Shown here: positions 34,720 through 42,183 of the stretch, in pieces
Layout: each line of letters begins with the position of its first letter
How positions within the stretch are numbered: position 1 is the stretch's first letter
Assembly: GCA_039917855.1 (NCBI GenBank)
Contig: JBDSIR010000098.1
Coordinates: 18,492 to 82,491, forward strand
DNA: 64,000 bases
Direction of reading: 5' to 3'
Source of the DNA: CAMLHU01 sp039917855
GTDB lineage: Bacteria > Gemmatimonadota > Gemmatimonadetes > Gemmatimonadales > GWC2-71-9
Translations under genes and position numbers: made by a program
The notes under the pieces: generated by a model
Database searches by the model: none
Told to the model about the DNA's origin: nothing
What the model saw: the letters and a program-made list of their open reading frames with translations, nothing else

Positions 34720-35154
34720 TCATGCTCCGAGCACCGGCGCGAGCAGCGCATCGGTGTCGAGCACTACGAAGAGACCATCCTCACGCCGGCCCACCGCCCG
34801 CACCACCCGCGGATCGAGGCCCGGCAATCCCTCACGGCCTTCGAGGGCGCCGGCGGGAAGGGTGGTGAGATCGAGCACCTTGTCGACCGCGAGTCCCACC
34901 GCTTTCCCCCCATGTTCGAGCACCAACACACTGCGCTCTTCCACCAGGGACGGCCGCCCCAGAAGTCGGGACCCGTCGACCACCGTCAGCAGCGTGCCCC
35001 GCACATTCATGAGTCCTTCGACTGCGTCCACCGCACCCGGAATGCGAGTGCCGCGCTGGAACGGGACGATCTCCTTGGCGGTCTCGACTGGCACCGCGCA
35101 GGTGAGGTCGCCGACCAGAAAGACCAGCAGCCGGAGCGGAGCGGTATCAGCCAT
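34720..35154 (-). CDS. cheW: CheW-type coupling protein, third copy
   Basis: A 144-aa CheW domain: LLVFLVGDLTCAVPVETAKEI, then VEGLMNVRGTLLTVVDGSRLL (both quoted in part) and AVGLAVDKVLDLTTLP. It is the first gene of the chemosensory run, overlapping the rluD 3' end by 8 bases; AAGG precedes the ATG. The gap of 46 bases to cheY is one of the larger ones within the run. It is likely part of the core CheA-CheW array. Confidence 0.92.
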   Translation of the reverse strand: MADTAPLRLLVFLVGDLTCAVPVETAKEIVPFQRGTRIPGAVDAVEGLMNVRGTLLTVVDGSRLLGRPSLVEERSVLVLEHGGKAVGLAVDKVLDLTTLPAGALEGREGLPGLDPRVVRAVGRREDGLFVVLDTDALLAPVLGA

Positions 35155-36169
35155 TATCCTTGAAGAAGCCAAGATAGCCAAGGCCTTGTCGGTCAGCAAC
35201 TTCGGGCCCCTCCCTCGAACCCCCTCCCGATGCAAGGAATAGGGACTCCCGGAGGTCGGCCGGCCACTCGCTCTGGAACAGGAGAGCCACCCCGCTGATG
35301 GGATGGCGAAAGCCGAGCTCCGCGGCGTGCAGTGCCTGCCGGGGAGTCCCCCGTTCCAGGGCTTCGGCCGTGAGCCGGGAGGCTCCGCCGATGCGCCGGC
35401 TCCCTCCCGCCCCATAGACCGGATCACCCACCACGGGGTGCCCGATGTGCGCGAGATGGACGCGGATCTGGTGGGTCCGGCCGCTGTGCAGAACGCAGCG
35501 GACGAGGTCGCAGACCCCGAAACGGGCCACCACGTGGACGTCGGTGCGGGCGGCGCGCCCCCCCTCTACGATGGCCATGCGGGTGCGGTCCTTGGGATGC
35601 CGGTCGATCGGCGCCTCGATGATGGTCGGGTCCTCGTCGATGTGCCCCCACGCCAGTGCCGCGTACCGCCGGTTCACCTTGCGCTGAGCCAACGCCGCCC
35701 CGAGGCGGCGATGGGTCAGGTCGTCCTTGGCCACGACGATGAGGCCGGAGGTATCCCGATCGAGCCGGTGCACGATGCCGGGACGCCCCTGCACGCCGCC
35801 GCCCAGGGCGGTCCCGCGCGCCATGAGGGCATTGACGAGGGTGTCGTCCCAGTGACCCGGCGCGGGATGGACCACCAGTCCCGCCGGCTTGTCGATGATG
35901 GCGAGGTACTCGTCCTCCCACACCACCTGCAGCGGGATGTTCGCCGGACGCAGATGCCGCGGTGGAGCGACCTCGGGGATGGTGACGACCACATCGTCCC
36001 CGTGCTCCAGGATCCGCGAGGCGCGGGCCACGGCGCCGTTGACCTCCACCTGTTTGTCGGCCACGAGGCGCGCGGCCTGGGTGCGGGAGAGACTCAGCTG
36101 ATCGGCGAGGAAACGATCGAGGCGCTCCGTCTTGGCCGGCAGGACCGCGAACCGGCGGAGATCGAGCAT
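35147..36169 (-). CDS. rluD: 23S rRNA pseudouridine synthase RluD family
   Basis: An S4 domain (LDRFLADQLSLSRTQAARLV, about 15-75) is followed by the RluA-type catalytic domain, with catalytic Asp in VHRLDRDTSGLIV and SGRTHQIRVHLAHIGHP later. The length is 340 aa. The last ~25 residues (ASGGGSREGPEVADRQGLGY and on) exceed the usual end and overlap the cheW start, so the C-terminus may be extended by readthrough into the intergenic region. ATG at 36169 matches the family start. It is downstream of lspA by 8 bases, a common neighbour pair. Confidence 0.93.
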   Translation of the reverse strand: MLDLRRFAVLPAKTERLDRFLADQLSLSRTQAARLVADKQVEVNGAVARASRILEHGDDVVVTIPEVAPPRHLRPANIPLQVVWEDEYLAIIDKPAGLVVHPAPGHWDDTLVNALMARGTALGGGVQGRPGIVHRLDRDTSGLIVVAKDDLTHRRLGAALAQRKVNRRYAALAWGHIDEDPTIIEAPIDRHPKDRTRMAIVEGGRAARTDVHVVARFGVCDLVRCVLHSGRTHQIRVHLAHIGHPVVGDPVYGAGGSRRIGGASRLTAEALERGTPRQALHAAELGFRHPISGVALLFQSEWPADLRESLFLASGGGSREGPEVADRQGLGYLGFFKDNG

Positions 36170-36177
36170 GGGGGAGG

Positions 36178-36744
36178 TCAGTGCGTGGGCGGAGTATTGG
36201 CGGGCGGAACGCCCACCGTACCCTCGGCATGCTCGACCGGGACGGTCACGCCGCGGCTCTTCTCGCGGTCGTTGTCCTCCTGCCAGAGGGACCAGGCGAG
36301 GAGGATCGCGCCACAGCTCACACCGATATCGGCCACGTTGAACGTGGGCCACCGATGGATGCCGACGCCGACGTCCAGGAAGTCCACGACGCCCTGGCCG
36401 CTGCGGATCCGGTCGACGAGGTTGCCGAAGGCGCCCCCGGTGACGAGACCGCAGGCGAGCTGCCGGAGACGATCGCCGGGGGTCGCGGTGCGGCTCATCC
36501 GGTCGAGGATGATGATCGCCGCCACGGCGACCGCAAGGAAGATCCAGCGCGACCAGGGGCCGAGGTGGAGGCCGAAGGCGGCGCCGGGGTTGTAGACCAG
36601 CCGGAGCTGGAAGGTGTCGCCCATCACGGACACCGCGCTCCGGAGCGCGAGAGTGGCTTCGGCGAGCAGCTTGGTGGCGAGGTCCGCCACCACCACGATC
36701 ACCGCCGCGACCCAGAAGAGCCGGCGCTCAACGGCGCTTGGCAT
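36178..36744 (-). CDS. lspA: Lipoprotein signal peptidase LspA
   Basis: A membrane aspartyl peptidase that cleaves prolipoproteins after lipidation. Four helices are visible with NPGAAFG, GGAFGNLVDRI (catalytic Asp), VVDFLDV and WPTFNVADIGVS (second catalytic Asp). At 188 aa it is slightly long because of a polar tail (GTVGVPPANTPPTH) that resembles the repeat-derived PAN peptides of the tandem AAA+ protein. It overlaps the zinc-finger gene upstream by 17 bases. Confidence 0.95.
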   Translation of the reverse strand: MPSAVERRLFWVAAVIVVVADLATKLLAEATLALRSAVSVMGDTFQLRLVYNPGAAFGLHLGPWSRWIFLAVAVAAIIILDRMSRTATPGDRLRQLACGLVTGGAFGNLVDRIRSGQGVVDFLDVGVGIHRWPTFNVADIGVSCGAILLAWSLWQEDNDREKSRGVTVPVEHAEGTVGVPPANTPPTH

Positions 36745-37111
36745 CCTCTTCCTTTTCCTTGCAGGAGATGCAGAGCCGCGCGTGCGGCAAGGCGTCGAGC
36801 CGCTCGTAGCCGATCTCGCTGCCGCAGGTCTCGCACTTGCCGAACTTGTCGGGCGCCGAGTAGAGCCGGCGAAGCGCCTGGTTCACGTGCCAGAGGTAGC
36901 GCCCCTCCTTGGAGGCCATCAGGAACTGTTTCTCTCGCTCCATGGCGTCGGTGCCCTGATCGGCCATGTGGAACGAGTAGGAGGAGAGATCGCCGTCGGC
37001 GCCCTGGAGGGTGGCACTGAAGGACTCGTCGTAGAATCCGAGCTCCTTCATGACGCGCGTCCGTTCCTCGAGGAGGCGCTTCTCCAGATGGGTGAGGTGC
37101 TTCTTGATCAT
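36728..37111 (-). CDS. DksA/TraR-family zinc-finger protein
   Basis: A 127-aa protein with a coiled-coil N-terminal half and a four-cysteine zinc finger (CETCG and CISC, about residues 93-117), the DksA/TraR layout. ATG at 37111 (MIKKHLTHLEKRLLEERTRV) is chosen because the longer frame is arginine-rich shadow of ileS. DksA proteins bind RNA polymerase with ppGpp. The acidic coil-tip residues of E. coli DksA are not obvious here, so a regulator role is likely but mechanism uncertain. It is placed between ileS and lspA, a frequent arrangement. Confidence 0.87.
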   Translation of the reverse strand: MIKKHLTHLEKRLLEERTRVMKELGFYDESFSATLQGADGDLSSYSFHMADQGTDAMEREKQFLMASKEGRYLWHVNQALRRLYSAPDKFGKCETCGSEIGYERLDALPHARLCISCKEKEEDAKRR

Positions 37112-37131
37112 ACGCTCCGGGGGGTTCGTGG

Positions 37132-40100
37132 TCAGGCGCCGGCGCCGAGGCGCGCGAGGCCGACAGTGACGGAGTGACCGTCGAGATCCAACTGCTGCTC
37201 GAGCTCGGGCTTGTCGAGCGTCCCGCCGGGCTCGAACCGACGGGCGAGCGTCTCTTCGATGATGAACGCCTGGTGGTTCCGGGCCGCCGCCAGCACGGCC
37301 TCGGGACCGCGGACAATGAGGGTGATCCGGTCGGTGACCGCGAAGCCGGCGTCCTTCCGGAGCCGCTGCACCCGGCTCACCAGTTCGCGGGCCAATCCTT
37401 CGGACTCGAGCTCGGGAGTGACCACCGGGTCGAGCGCCGCGACGTAAGGGCCGTCGGCCTGCGTCAGCCAATCGCTCGCAATCTCGCGCTCGATGATCAC
37501 ATCTTCAGAATTGTAGGCGAACTCCCCGACCTGAGCTGACTGCCCCGCCTCGAGCCGGTCGAGGTCTTCGGAAGTCAGTTTCCCAACGGCCGCCGCCGCA
37601 TGCTTTGTATCGCCACCGAATCGCTTGCCGAGCGTCTTGAAATTCGGCTTACCGCGAAGTGTCACGAGTGAATCTTGGTTCGCCACCAGAATCAATTCTT
37701 TGACATTCACCTCTTCGAGGAGCAGCGGCTGCAAGGCCATGAACTCGCGGGCGAACAGTTGGGCCCTCCCGATGGGAACCGCGACCTTCATGCGGGCGAG
37801 CGGCTGACGAACCTTGAGCTTCCCTTGCTCTCGCGCCGAACGGGCCAATGACACCAACTTTCGGACCGCGTGCATCGCCTGCGACAGCGCATCATCATCC
37901 AAAATGCTAACGATGGTGTCACGTGGTGTCGGCCACTGCGCCAGATGCACGGAGTTCCCATTGAGCGCGCGATGGAGCCAGTCGCTTTGGAACGGGGCCG
38001 CCGGGGCCAGAAGCCGCGCCACCGTGGTGAGACACTCGTGGAGCGTCGCCAGCGCCGCGGGGTCACCGCTGGGGCGGTCGGGGGCCCAGAACCGGGCGCG
38101 ATTGGTCCGCACGTACCAGTTCGACAGGTCGTCCACTACGAAATCCATCAGGGCCCGGACCCCGGCGGTGACATCGTACCCCTCCCAGGCGGCAGTCACA
38201 GCGCGCACAGTATAGTCGAGACGCCCCAGAATCCAACGGTCCGACCTCTCGGTCGGGGGCTGGGGGTTCGGGGTTGGGGGCTTGTCGGCGCCGGCAGTCG
38301 AAAGTCCAGCCCCAAGCCCCAAGCCCTTAGCCTCTGGCCGCCACTCCCCAGCATAGAGCTGAAAGAACCCGTATGCGTTCCGCAGGGTGTTCAGGAACCC
38401 ACCCACCGACTCGGGGATCGCCTTGAGGTCGAACCGCTTGGGGAGCCAGACTTGGCTCGACGCGAGCAGGTAGAGCCGAGTGGTGTCGGCGCCGTACTGG
38501 TCGAGGACCTTCCACGGGTCGACCACGTTCCCCTTCGACTTCGACATCTTCTGGCCCTCGACGTCGAGGACCAGTTCGTTGACGATGACGTTCCGATATG
38601 CCGGCCGGTCGAAGACGGTGGCCGCGATGGCGAGGAGGGAGTAGAACCACCCGCGCGTCTGGTCGACGCCCTCGCAGATGTAGTCGGCGACTTCGTGGGC
38701 CTTGAACTGGTCGGCGTTCTCGAACGGGTAGTGCCATTGCGCCACCGGCATCGCGCCTGAATCGAACCAGGTGTCGATCACCTCGGGGGTGCGCTTCATG
38801 GTGCCGCCGCAGCTGCACTTCCAGCTCCAGGCGTCGATGAAGGGCTTGTGGGGGTCGAAGTCCTTGGGACGCTTGCGTCCCGCGGCCTGCTCCAGCGCCT
38901 CGTAGCTCCCGATCACGGTGACGTGCTTCACGTCCTGGTCGCACACCCAGACCGGGAGGGGGGTGCCCCAGTAGCGGTCGCGCGAGAGGGCCCAATCCAC
39001 GTTGTTCTCGAGCCAGCCGCCGAACCGCCCGTCGCGGATCTCGGGTGGATTCCAGTTGACCTGCTGGTTGATCTCGATCATCCGCGCCTTGACCGCGGTG
39101 GTGCGGACGAACCAGGAATCCTTGGCGAAATAGATCAGCTTGCTCGAGCAGCGCCAACAGTGGGGGTACGAATGCACGTGCTGCTCGGTCAGGAGGTGCC
39201 GTCCGTCGGTCTTCAAGCGACGGATGATGAGCTCGTTGGTCGCCTCGGCGGTGACCAGCTTCCCCTCGATCTCCGGCCACGTCGTGCCCTTGAAGGTCCC
39301 GTCGGCGGCCACCGGGCGCACCATCGCCAGGCCGTGCTCCTTCCCGGCGGCGTGGTCGTCGGAGCCGAACGCGGGGGCCATATGCACTATGCCCGAGCCG
39401 TCCTCGGCGGTCACGAACTTCCCGGGGATGACGATCGAGTGGATACCCGCTTCGGGATCGGGGACGACGTTGAGCGGCCGGGTGTAGCGAAGTCCCACCA
39501 GCGCGCGTCCCAGCACGGTCGAAAGCAGCGGCGACTCGGCGATCGCTTTCCCCTGCAGCTTGATCGCACTGGCCCGGGCCACCGCCAGCACGAGCTTCCG
39601 GCCCCCGACCTCGTACACACCGTACTCGAGTTCCGGATCGACTGCGGCGGCGACGTTGCTCGGGAGGGTCCAGGGCGTCGTGGTCCAGACGACGAGCTCC
39701 CGTCCCGAGCCATCCTCCAACGGGAAGGTGACGTAGATGCTCTTGTCGGTGATCTCTTCGTAGCCGAGGGCGAGCTCGTGGCTCGAGAGGACGGTGCCGC
39801 AGCGGGGGCAGTACGGCAGCACCCGGTGTCCCCGATAGAGCAGATCCTTCTGGTGCAGCTGTGACAGCAACCACCAGACCGACTCCACGTACTCGTTGGA
39901 GTAGGTGACGTAGGGGGCGTCGTAGTCGAGCCAGTAGCCGGTGCGCTCGGAGAGCTTTTCCCAATCACCCTTGTACTGGAAGACGCTCTCGCGGCAGAGG
40001 GCATTGAACTTCTCGACGCCGTAGGCCTCGATGTCCTTCTTGCCGGTGAAGCCGAGCTTCTTTTCGACCTCGAGCTCGACCGGGAGGCCGTGGGTGTCCC

Positions 40101-40362
40101 ACCCCGCCTTCCGCGTCACCCGCCGGCCCTGGGCCACGCGGAAGCGGCAGATGAGGTCCTTGATGGTGCGGGAGAAGACGTGATGGATGCCCGGGCGGCC
40201 GTTGGCGGTCGGCGGCCCTTCGAAGAACACGAACGGCGCGCCCTCGGCGCGCGAACGTTGCACCTGCTGGAAGAGCTGTTCGTCCTTCCACGTGCTGAGG
40301 ATCCCGTCCTCGAGCGCCGTGGCCGAGGCCGGCCAGGCGGGGTAGTGGCTCACTCCGGTCAC
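37132..40362 (-). CDS. ileS: Isoleucyl-tRNA synthetase, type 2 (eukaryotic-like) form
   Basis: Class I synthetase, 1076 aa. The HIGH-type motif is GRPGIHHVFSR (about 55-65), KMSKSKGN is in the second half, and the editing domain lies between. The segments GWDTHGLPVELEVEKKLG and YCPRCGTVLSSHELALGYEE are characteristic of IleRS2 enzymes rather than E. coli-type IleRS1, and there is no C-terminal zinc-binding cysteine cluster visible. Known IleRS2 enzymes tolerate mupirocin. GTG at 40362 overlaps the divIVA stop as GTGA. The stretch 38260-38340 (PPTPNPQPPTER region) is a repeat-like proline insertion. Confidence 0.95.
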   Translation of the reverse strand: MTGVSHYPAWPASATALEDGILSTWKDEQLFQQVQRSRAEGAPFVFFEGPPTANGRPGIHHVFSRTIKDLICRFRVAQGRRVTRKAGWDTHGLPVELEVEKKLGFTGKKDIEAYGVEKFNALCRESVFQYKGDWEKLSERTGYWLDYDAPYVTYSNEYVESVWWLLSQLHQKDLLYRGHRVLPYCPRCGTVLSSHELALGYEEITDKSIYVTFPLEDGSGRELVVWTTTPWTLPSNVAAAVDPELEYGVYEVGGRKLVLAVARASAIKLQGKAIAESPLLSTVLGRALVGLRYTRPLNVVPDPEAGIHSIVIPGKFVTAEDGSGIVHMAPAFGSDDHAAGKEHGLAMVRPVAADGTFKGTTWPEIEGKLVTAEATNELIIRRLKTDGRHLLTEQHVHSYPHCWRCSSKLIYFAKDSWFVRTTAVKARMIEINQQVNWNPPEIRDGRFGGWLENNVDWALSRDRYWGTPLPVWVCDQDVKHVTVIGSYEALEQAAGRKRPKDFDPHKPFIDAWSWKCSCGGTMKRTPEVIDTWFDSGAMPVAQWHYPFENADQFKAHEVADYICEGVDQTRGWFYSLLAIAATVFDRPAYRNVIVNELVLDVEGQKMSKSKGNVVDPWKVLDQYGADTTRLYLLASSQVWLPKRFDLKAIPESVGGFLNTLRNAYGFFQLYAGEWRPEAKGLGLGAGLSTAGADKPPTPNPQPPTERSDRWILGRLDYTVRAVTAAWEGYDVTAGVRALMDFVVDDLSNWYVRTNRARFWAPDRPSGDPAALATLHECLTTVARLLAPAAPFQSDWLHRALNGNSVHLAQWPTPRDTIVSILDDDALSQAMHAVRKLVSLARSAREQGKLKVRQPLARMKVAVPIGRAQLFAREFMALQPLLLEEVNVKELILVANQDSLVTLRGKPNFKTLGKRFGGDTKHAAAAVGKLTSEDLDRLEAGQSAQVGEFAYNSEDVIIEREIASDWLTQADGPYVAALDPVVTPELESEGLARELVSRVQRLRKDAGFAVTDRITLIVRGPEAVLAAARNHQAFIIEETLARRFEPGGTLDKPELEQQLDLDGHSVTVGLARLGAGA

Positions 40363-40895
40363 ACCTTGCGCTTGAGGACCAGTTCCGTCTGCGGATCGTT
40401 CCGCTCCACCTGGAGCTGGGCGCGGGCCTGCGAGCTCGCCTGCAGTCCCTCGACCTCGCCGAGCTGGCGCTCGAGCAGGGCGCGGAAATTGGCGAGGTAG
40501 GACGAGAATTGCCGCTGGGCGGCCTCGAAGCGTTCGCGCACCATCCGCTCCTGCTCCTCGGCGCGCGCCACCACGCGGAGCGCTTCCGCCTTGGCCTCGC
40601 GCAGGACCGCCTCGGCCTCGCGCTCCGACTGCTGCTTGGTGTCGGCGCGGAGCTGTTGGGCCGAGACCAGGGCTTCGTTCATCGCCCGCTCGCGCTCCCG
40701 GAAGGAGCGGAGTTGTTCCTGCATCCCGCGGAGCCGCTCTTCCAGCTGCGAGCGTTCGCGGAGGAGGCGGTCGACCGCCTCGGCGACGCGGGTACGGAAC
40801 TCCTCGACTTGGGCGGCATCATACCCGCGGAAGGCGCGCGCGAATTCTTGTCCGCGCACGTCGTGCGGCGTGAGATTGAAGGCATCGTCGGTCAT
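40359..40895 (-). CDS. divIVA: DivIVA-domain protein
   Basis: A 178-aa protein that begins LTPHDVRGQEFARAFRGYDA and continues into long coiled coil, the DivIVA/GpsB layout. DivIVA proteins bind curved membranes and organise poles or septa, mostly in Gram-positive bacteria but also in some diderm phyla such as this one. It sits between yggS and ileS with four-base overlaps, the same order as Gram-positive dcw-distal loci (yggS-...-divIVA-ileS). A role in polarity alongside the MglA-like system is possible but speculative. Confidence 0.92.
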   Translation of the reverse strand: MTDDAFNLTPHDVRGQEFARAFRGYDAAQVEEFRTRVAEAVDRLLRERSQLEERLRGMQEQLRSFRERERAMNEALVSAQQLRADTKQQSEREAEAVLREAKAEALRVVARAEEQERMVRERFEAAQRQFSSYLANFRALLERQLGEVEGLQASSQARAQLQVERNDPQTELVLKRKV

Positions 40896-41578
40896 CGGTC
40901 CCTCGTTCCGAAGAGGAGAGTACCCAACCGCACCAGCGTCGCACCCTCTTCGACCGCGACACCGTAGTCTCCTGACATCCCCATGGACAGCTCGGGCAAC
41001 GGGTGCCCGGAACTCCTACCCTGCTCCTGCACCGTGCGGAGCCGCTGAAAGGCGGCGCGCTGCACGCGTTCGTCGTTGGTGAACTCCGCCATCGTCATCA
41101 GCCCGCGGACGTCGATCCGGTCGAGCCCGCGGATCCGTTCGAGGAGGGCGACACACTCCGCGGGCTCCACCCCGCCCTTCTGCGGCTCGCCGGAACAGTT
41201 GACCTGGAGGAGCACCGCCTGGCGAGATCCTTCGGGAAGGCGCTTCTGGAACTCCTCGGCCAGATCGAACCGGTCGATGGAGTGAACCAGGGCGAAGCGC
41301 CAGATCACCTGCCGGACCTTGTTCCGCTGGAGCGACCCGACCAGGTGCCAGTCGACAGTGACATCGGCGGTGGCGTCCTGCTTGGGGAGCGCCTCCTGGA
41401 CCCGGTTCTCGCCGACCGCATCGAGCCCGGCGGCGACCGCCGCGCGGACCGCCTCAGGACCGTGGGTCTTGGTGACCGCCACGATCCGGACCGGGTGGGT
41501 CCGGCCTCCCCTGGCTTGAGCCTCGGCGATGGTGGCCCGTACTCTCGCAAGCCGCTCAGGGAGCTCCGGAAAACCCAT
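40892..41578 (-). CDS. yggS: YggS-family pyridoxal-phosphate homeostasis protein
   Basis: A 228-aa fold-type III PLP protein. The PLP lysine is in IVAVTKTHGPEAV, with GENRVQEAL, WHLVGSLQRNKV and the late SMGMSGDYGVAVEEGATLVRLGTLLFG motif. It maintains PLP and amino-acid balance. It is the first gene of the divIVA-ileS run. Upstream (minus strand) TAGATT lies 8 bases before the ATG, so a nearly leaderless transcript is possible. The gene borders the 605-base repeat block. Confidence 0.94.
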   Translation of the reverse strand: MGFPELPERLARVRATIAEAQARGGRTHPVRIVAVTKTHGPEAVRAAVAAGLDAVGENRVQEALPKQDATADVTVDWHLVGSLQRNKVRQVIWRFALVHSIDRFDLAEEFQKRLPEGSRQAVLLQVNCSGEPQKGGVEPAECVALLERIRGLDRIDVRGLMTMAEFTNDERVQRAAFQRLRTVQEQGRSSGHPLPELSMGMSGDYGVAVEEGATLVRLGTLLFGTRDR

Positions 41579-41773
41579 AACTATCTAATCTAATTGAAGT
41601 TACGGGGGGCGGGTAGGACGGGTGGTGTAGACGGGAGGAGTCGGCCGTCGAACGGTCCCGCGCAGCGGCTCAATGATTCCAAGTGCCCGCCGAGGGACGG
41701 CGGTCCTCCGCCGTCCGCACCGGGATCTCGACTCGCGGTCCCGGCCGAAGGCCGCTGGGGATCCATGCCCACG

Positions 41774-41893
41774 TGTCATCCTGAGGGAGCTTCAGCTCCC
41801 GAAGGATCTGCTCCGCCAAGACCGGTGCTGGTCATCGCGGACCGGTCTTCACACTCGAGATCTTTCGGGGCCCGAAGGCCCCTCAGGATGACA
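41774..41893. mobile_element. MITE-like palindromic element, copy 1
   Basis: A 120-base element with 13-base inverted ends (TGTCATCCTGAGG). The arms continue pairing imperfectly inward (GAAGGATCT against AGATCTTTC). It lies inside repeat B. It has no coding capacity, so any movement would depend on a transposase elsewhere. The same terminal motif is present at 42033-42152 and, as TGTCATCCCGAG, at 56611-56712. Confidence 0.7.
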
Positions 41894-42032
41894 GCTCGCC
41901 CAGTACGATCAGTCGCTTCGCGGGGAGTGTCGTATTGGGATCCCCGCACGGACGGCGGGGGACCGCCGTCCCTCGGCGGGCTCCTTGGATGGATAAGCCG
42001 CTTCGCAGGGAGTGCTCTGGCCCTCGCCCCGG

Positions 42033-42152
42033 TGTCATCCTGAGGGGGCTTCAGCTCCCGAAGGATCTGCTCCGCCAAGACCGGTGCTGGTCATCGCGGA
42101 CCGGTCTTCACACGCGAGATCCTTCGGGGCCTGAAGGCCCCTCAGGATGACA
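42033..42152. mobile_element. MITE-like palindromic element, copy 2
   Basis: A 120-base element nearly identical to copy 1 within the second B repeat, with the same TGTCATCCTGAGG inverted ends. The flanking ~30 bases on the right (CTCGCCCAGTACGATCAG and on) are also duplicated. The pair therefore arose by a segment duplication rather than two independent insertions. Confidence 0.7.
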
Positions 42153-42183
42153 GCTCGCCCAGTACGATCAGCCGCTTCGCGGG

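Larger units (their letters stand above)
41579..42183. repeat. Composite repeat block (605 bases without a gene)
   Basis: This is the longest non-coding stretch. Repeat A (41685-41718) recurs inverted at 41948-41981; each copy contains a GACGGCGG/CCGCCGTC-type hairpin. Repeat B (41773-41924) recurs directly at 42032-42183 with 5 mismatches in 152 bases by eye, 259 bases apart. Each B copy begins with a palindromic element whose ends are TGTCATCCTGAGG and its reverse complement. No credible ORF lies here. The second B copy ends at the stop of the DUF2723 gene. Confidence 0.93.

Noticed and set aside
34674..34751. Longer CheY start upstream of 34673
   Set aside because: The GGGAGGG ribosome-binding site directly before the GTG at 34673 and the receiver-domain start both support the short form.
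41579..42183. CRISPR or rRNA-like structure in the repeat block
   Set aside because: Only two direct copies, unequal layout and inverted ends; no conserved RNA signature.
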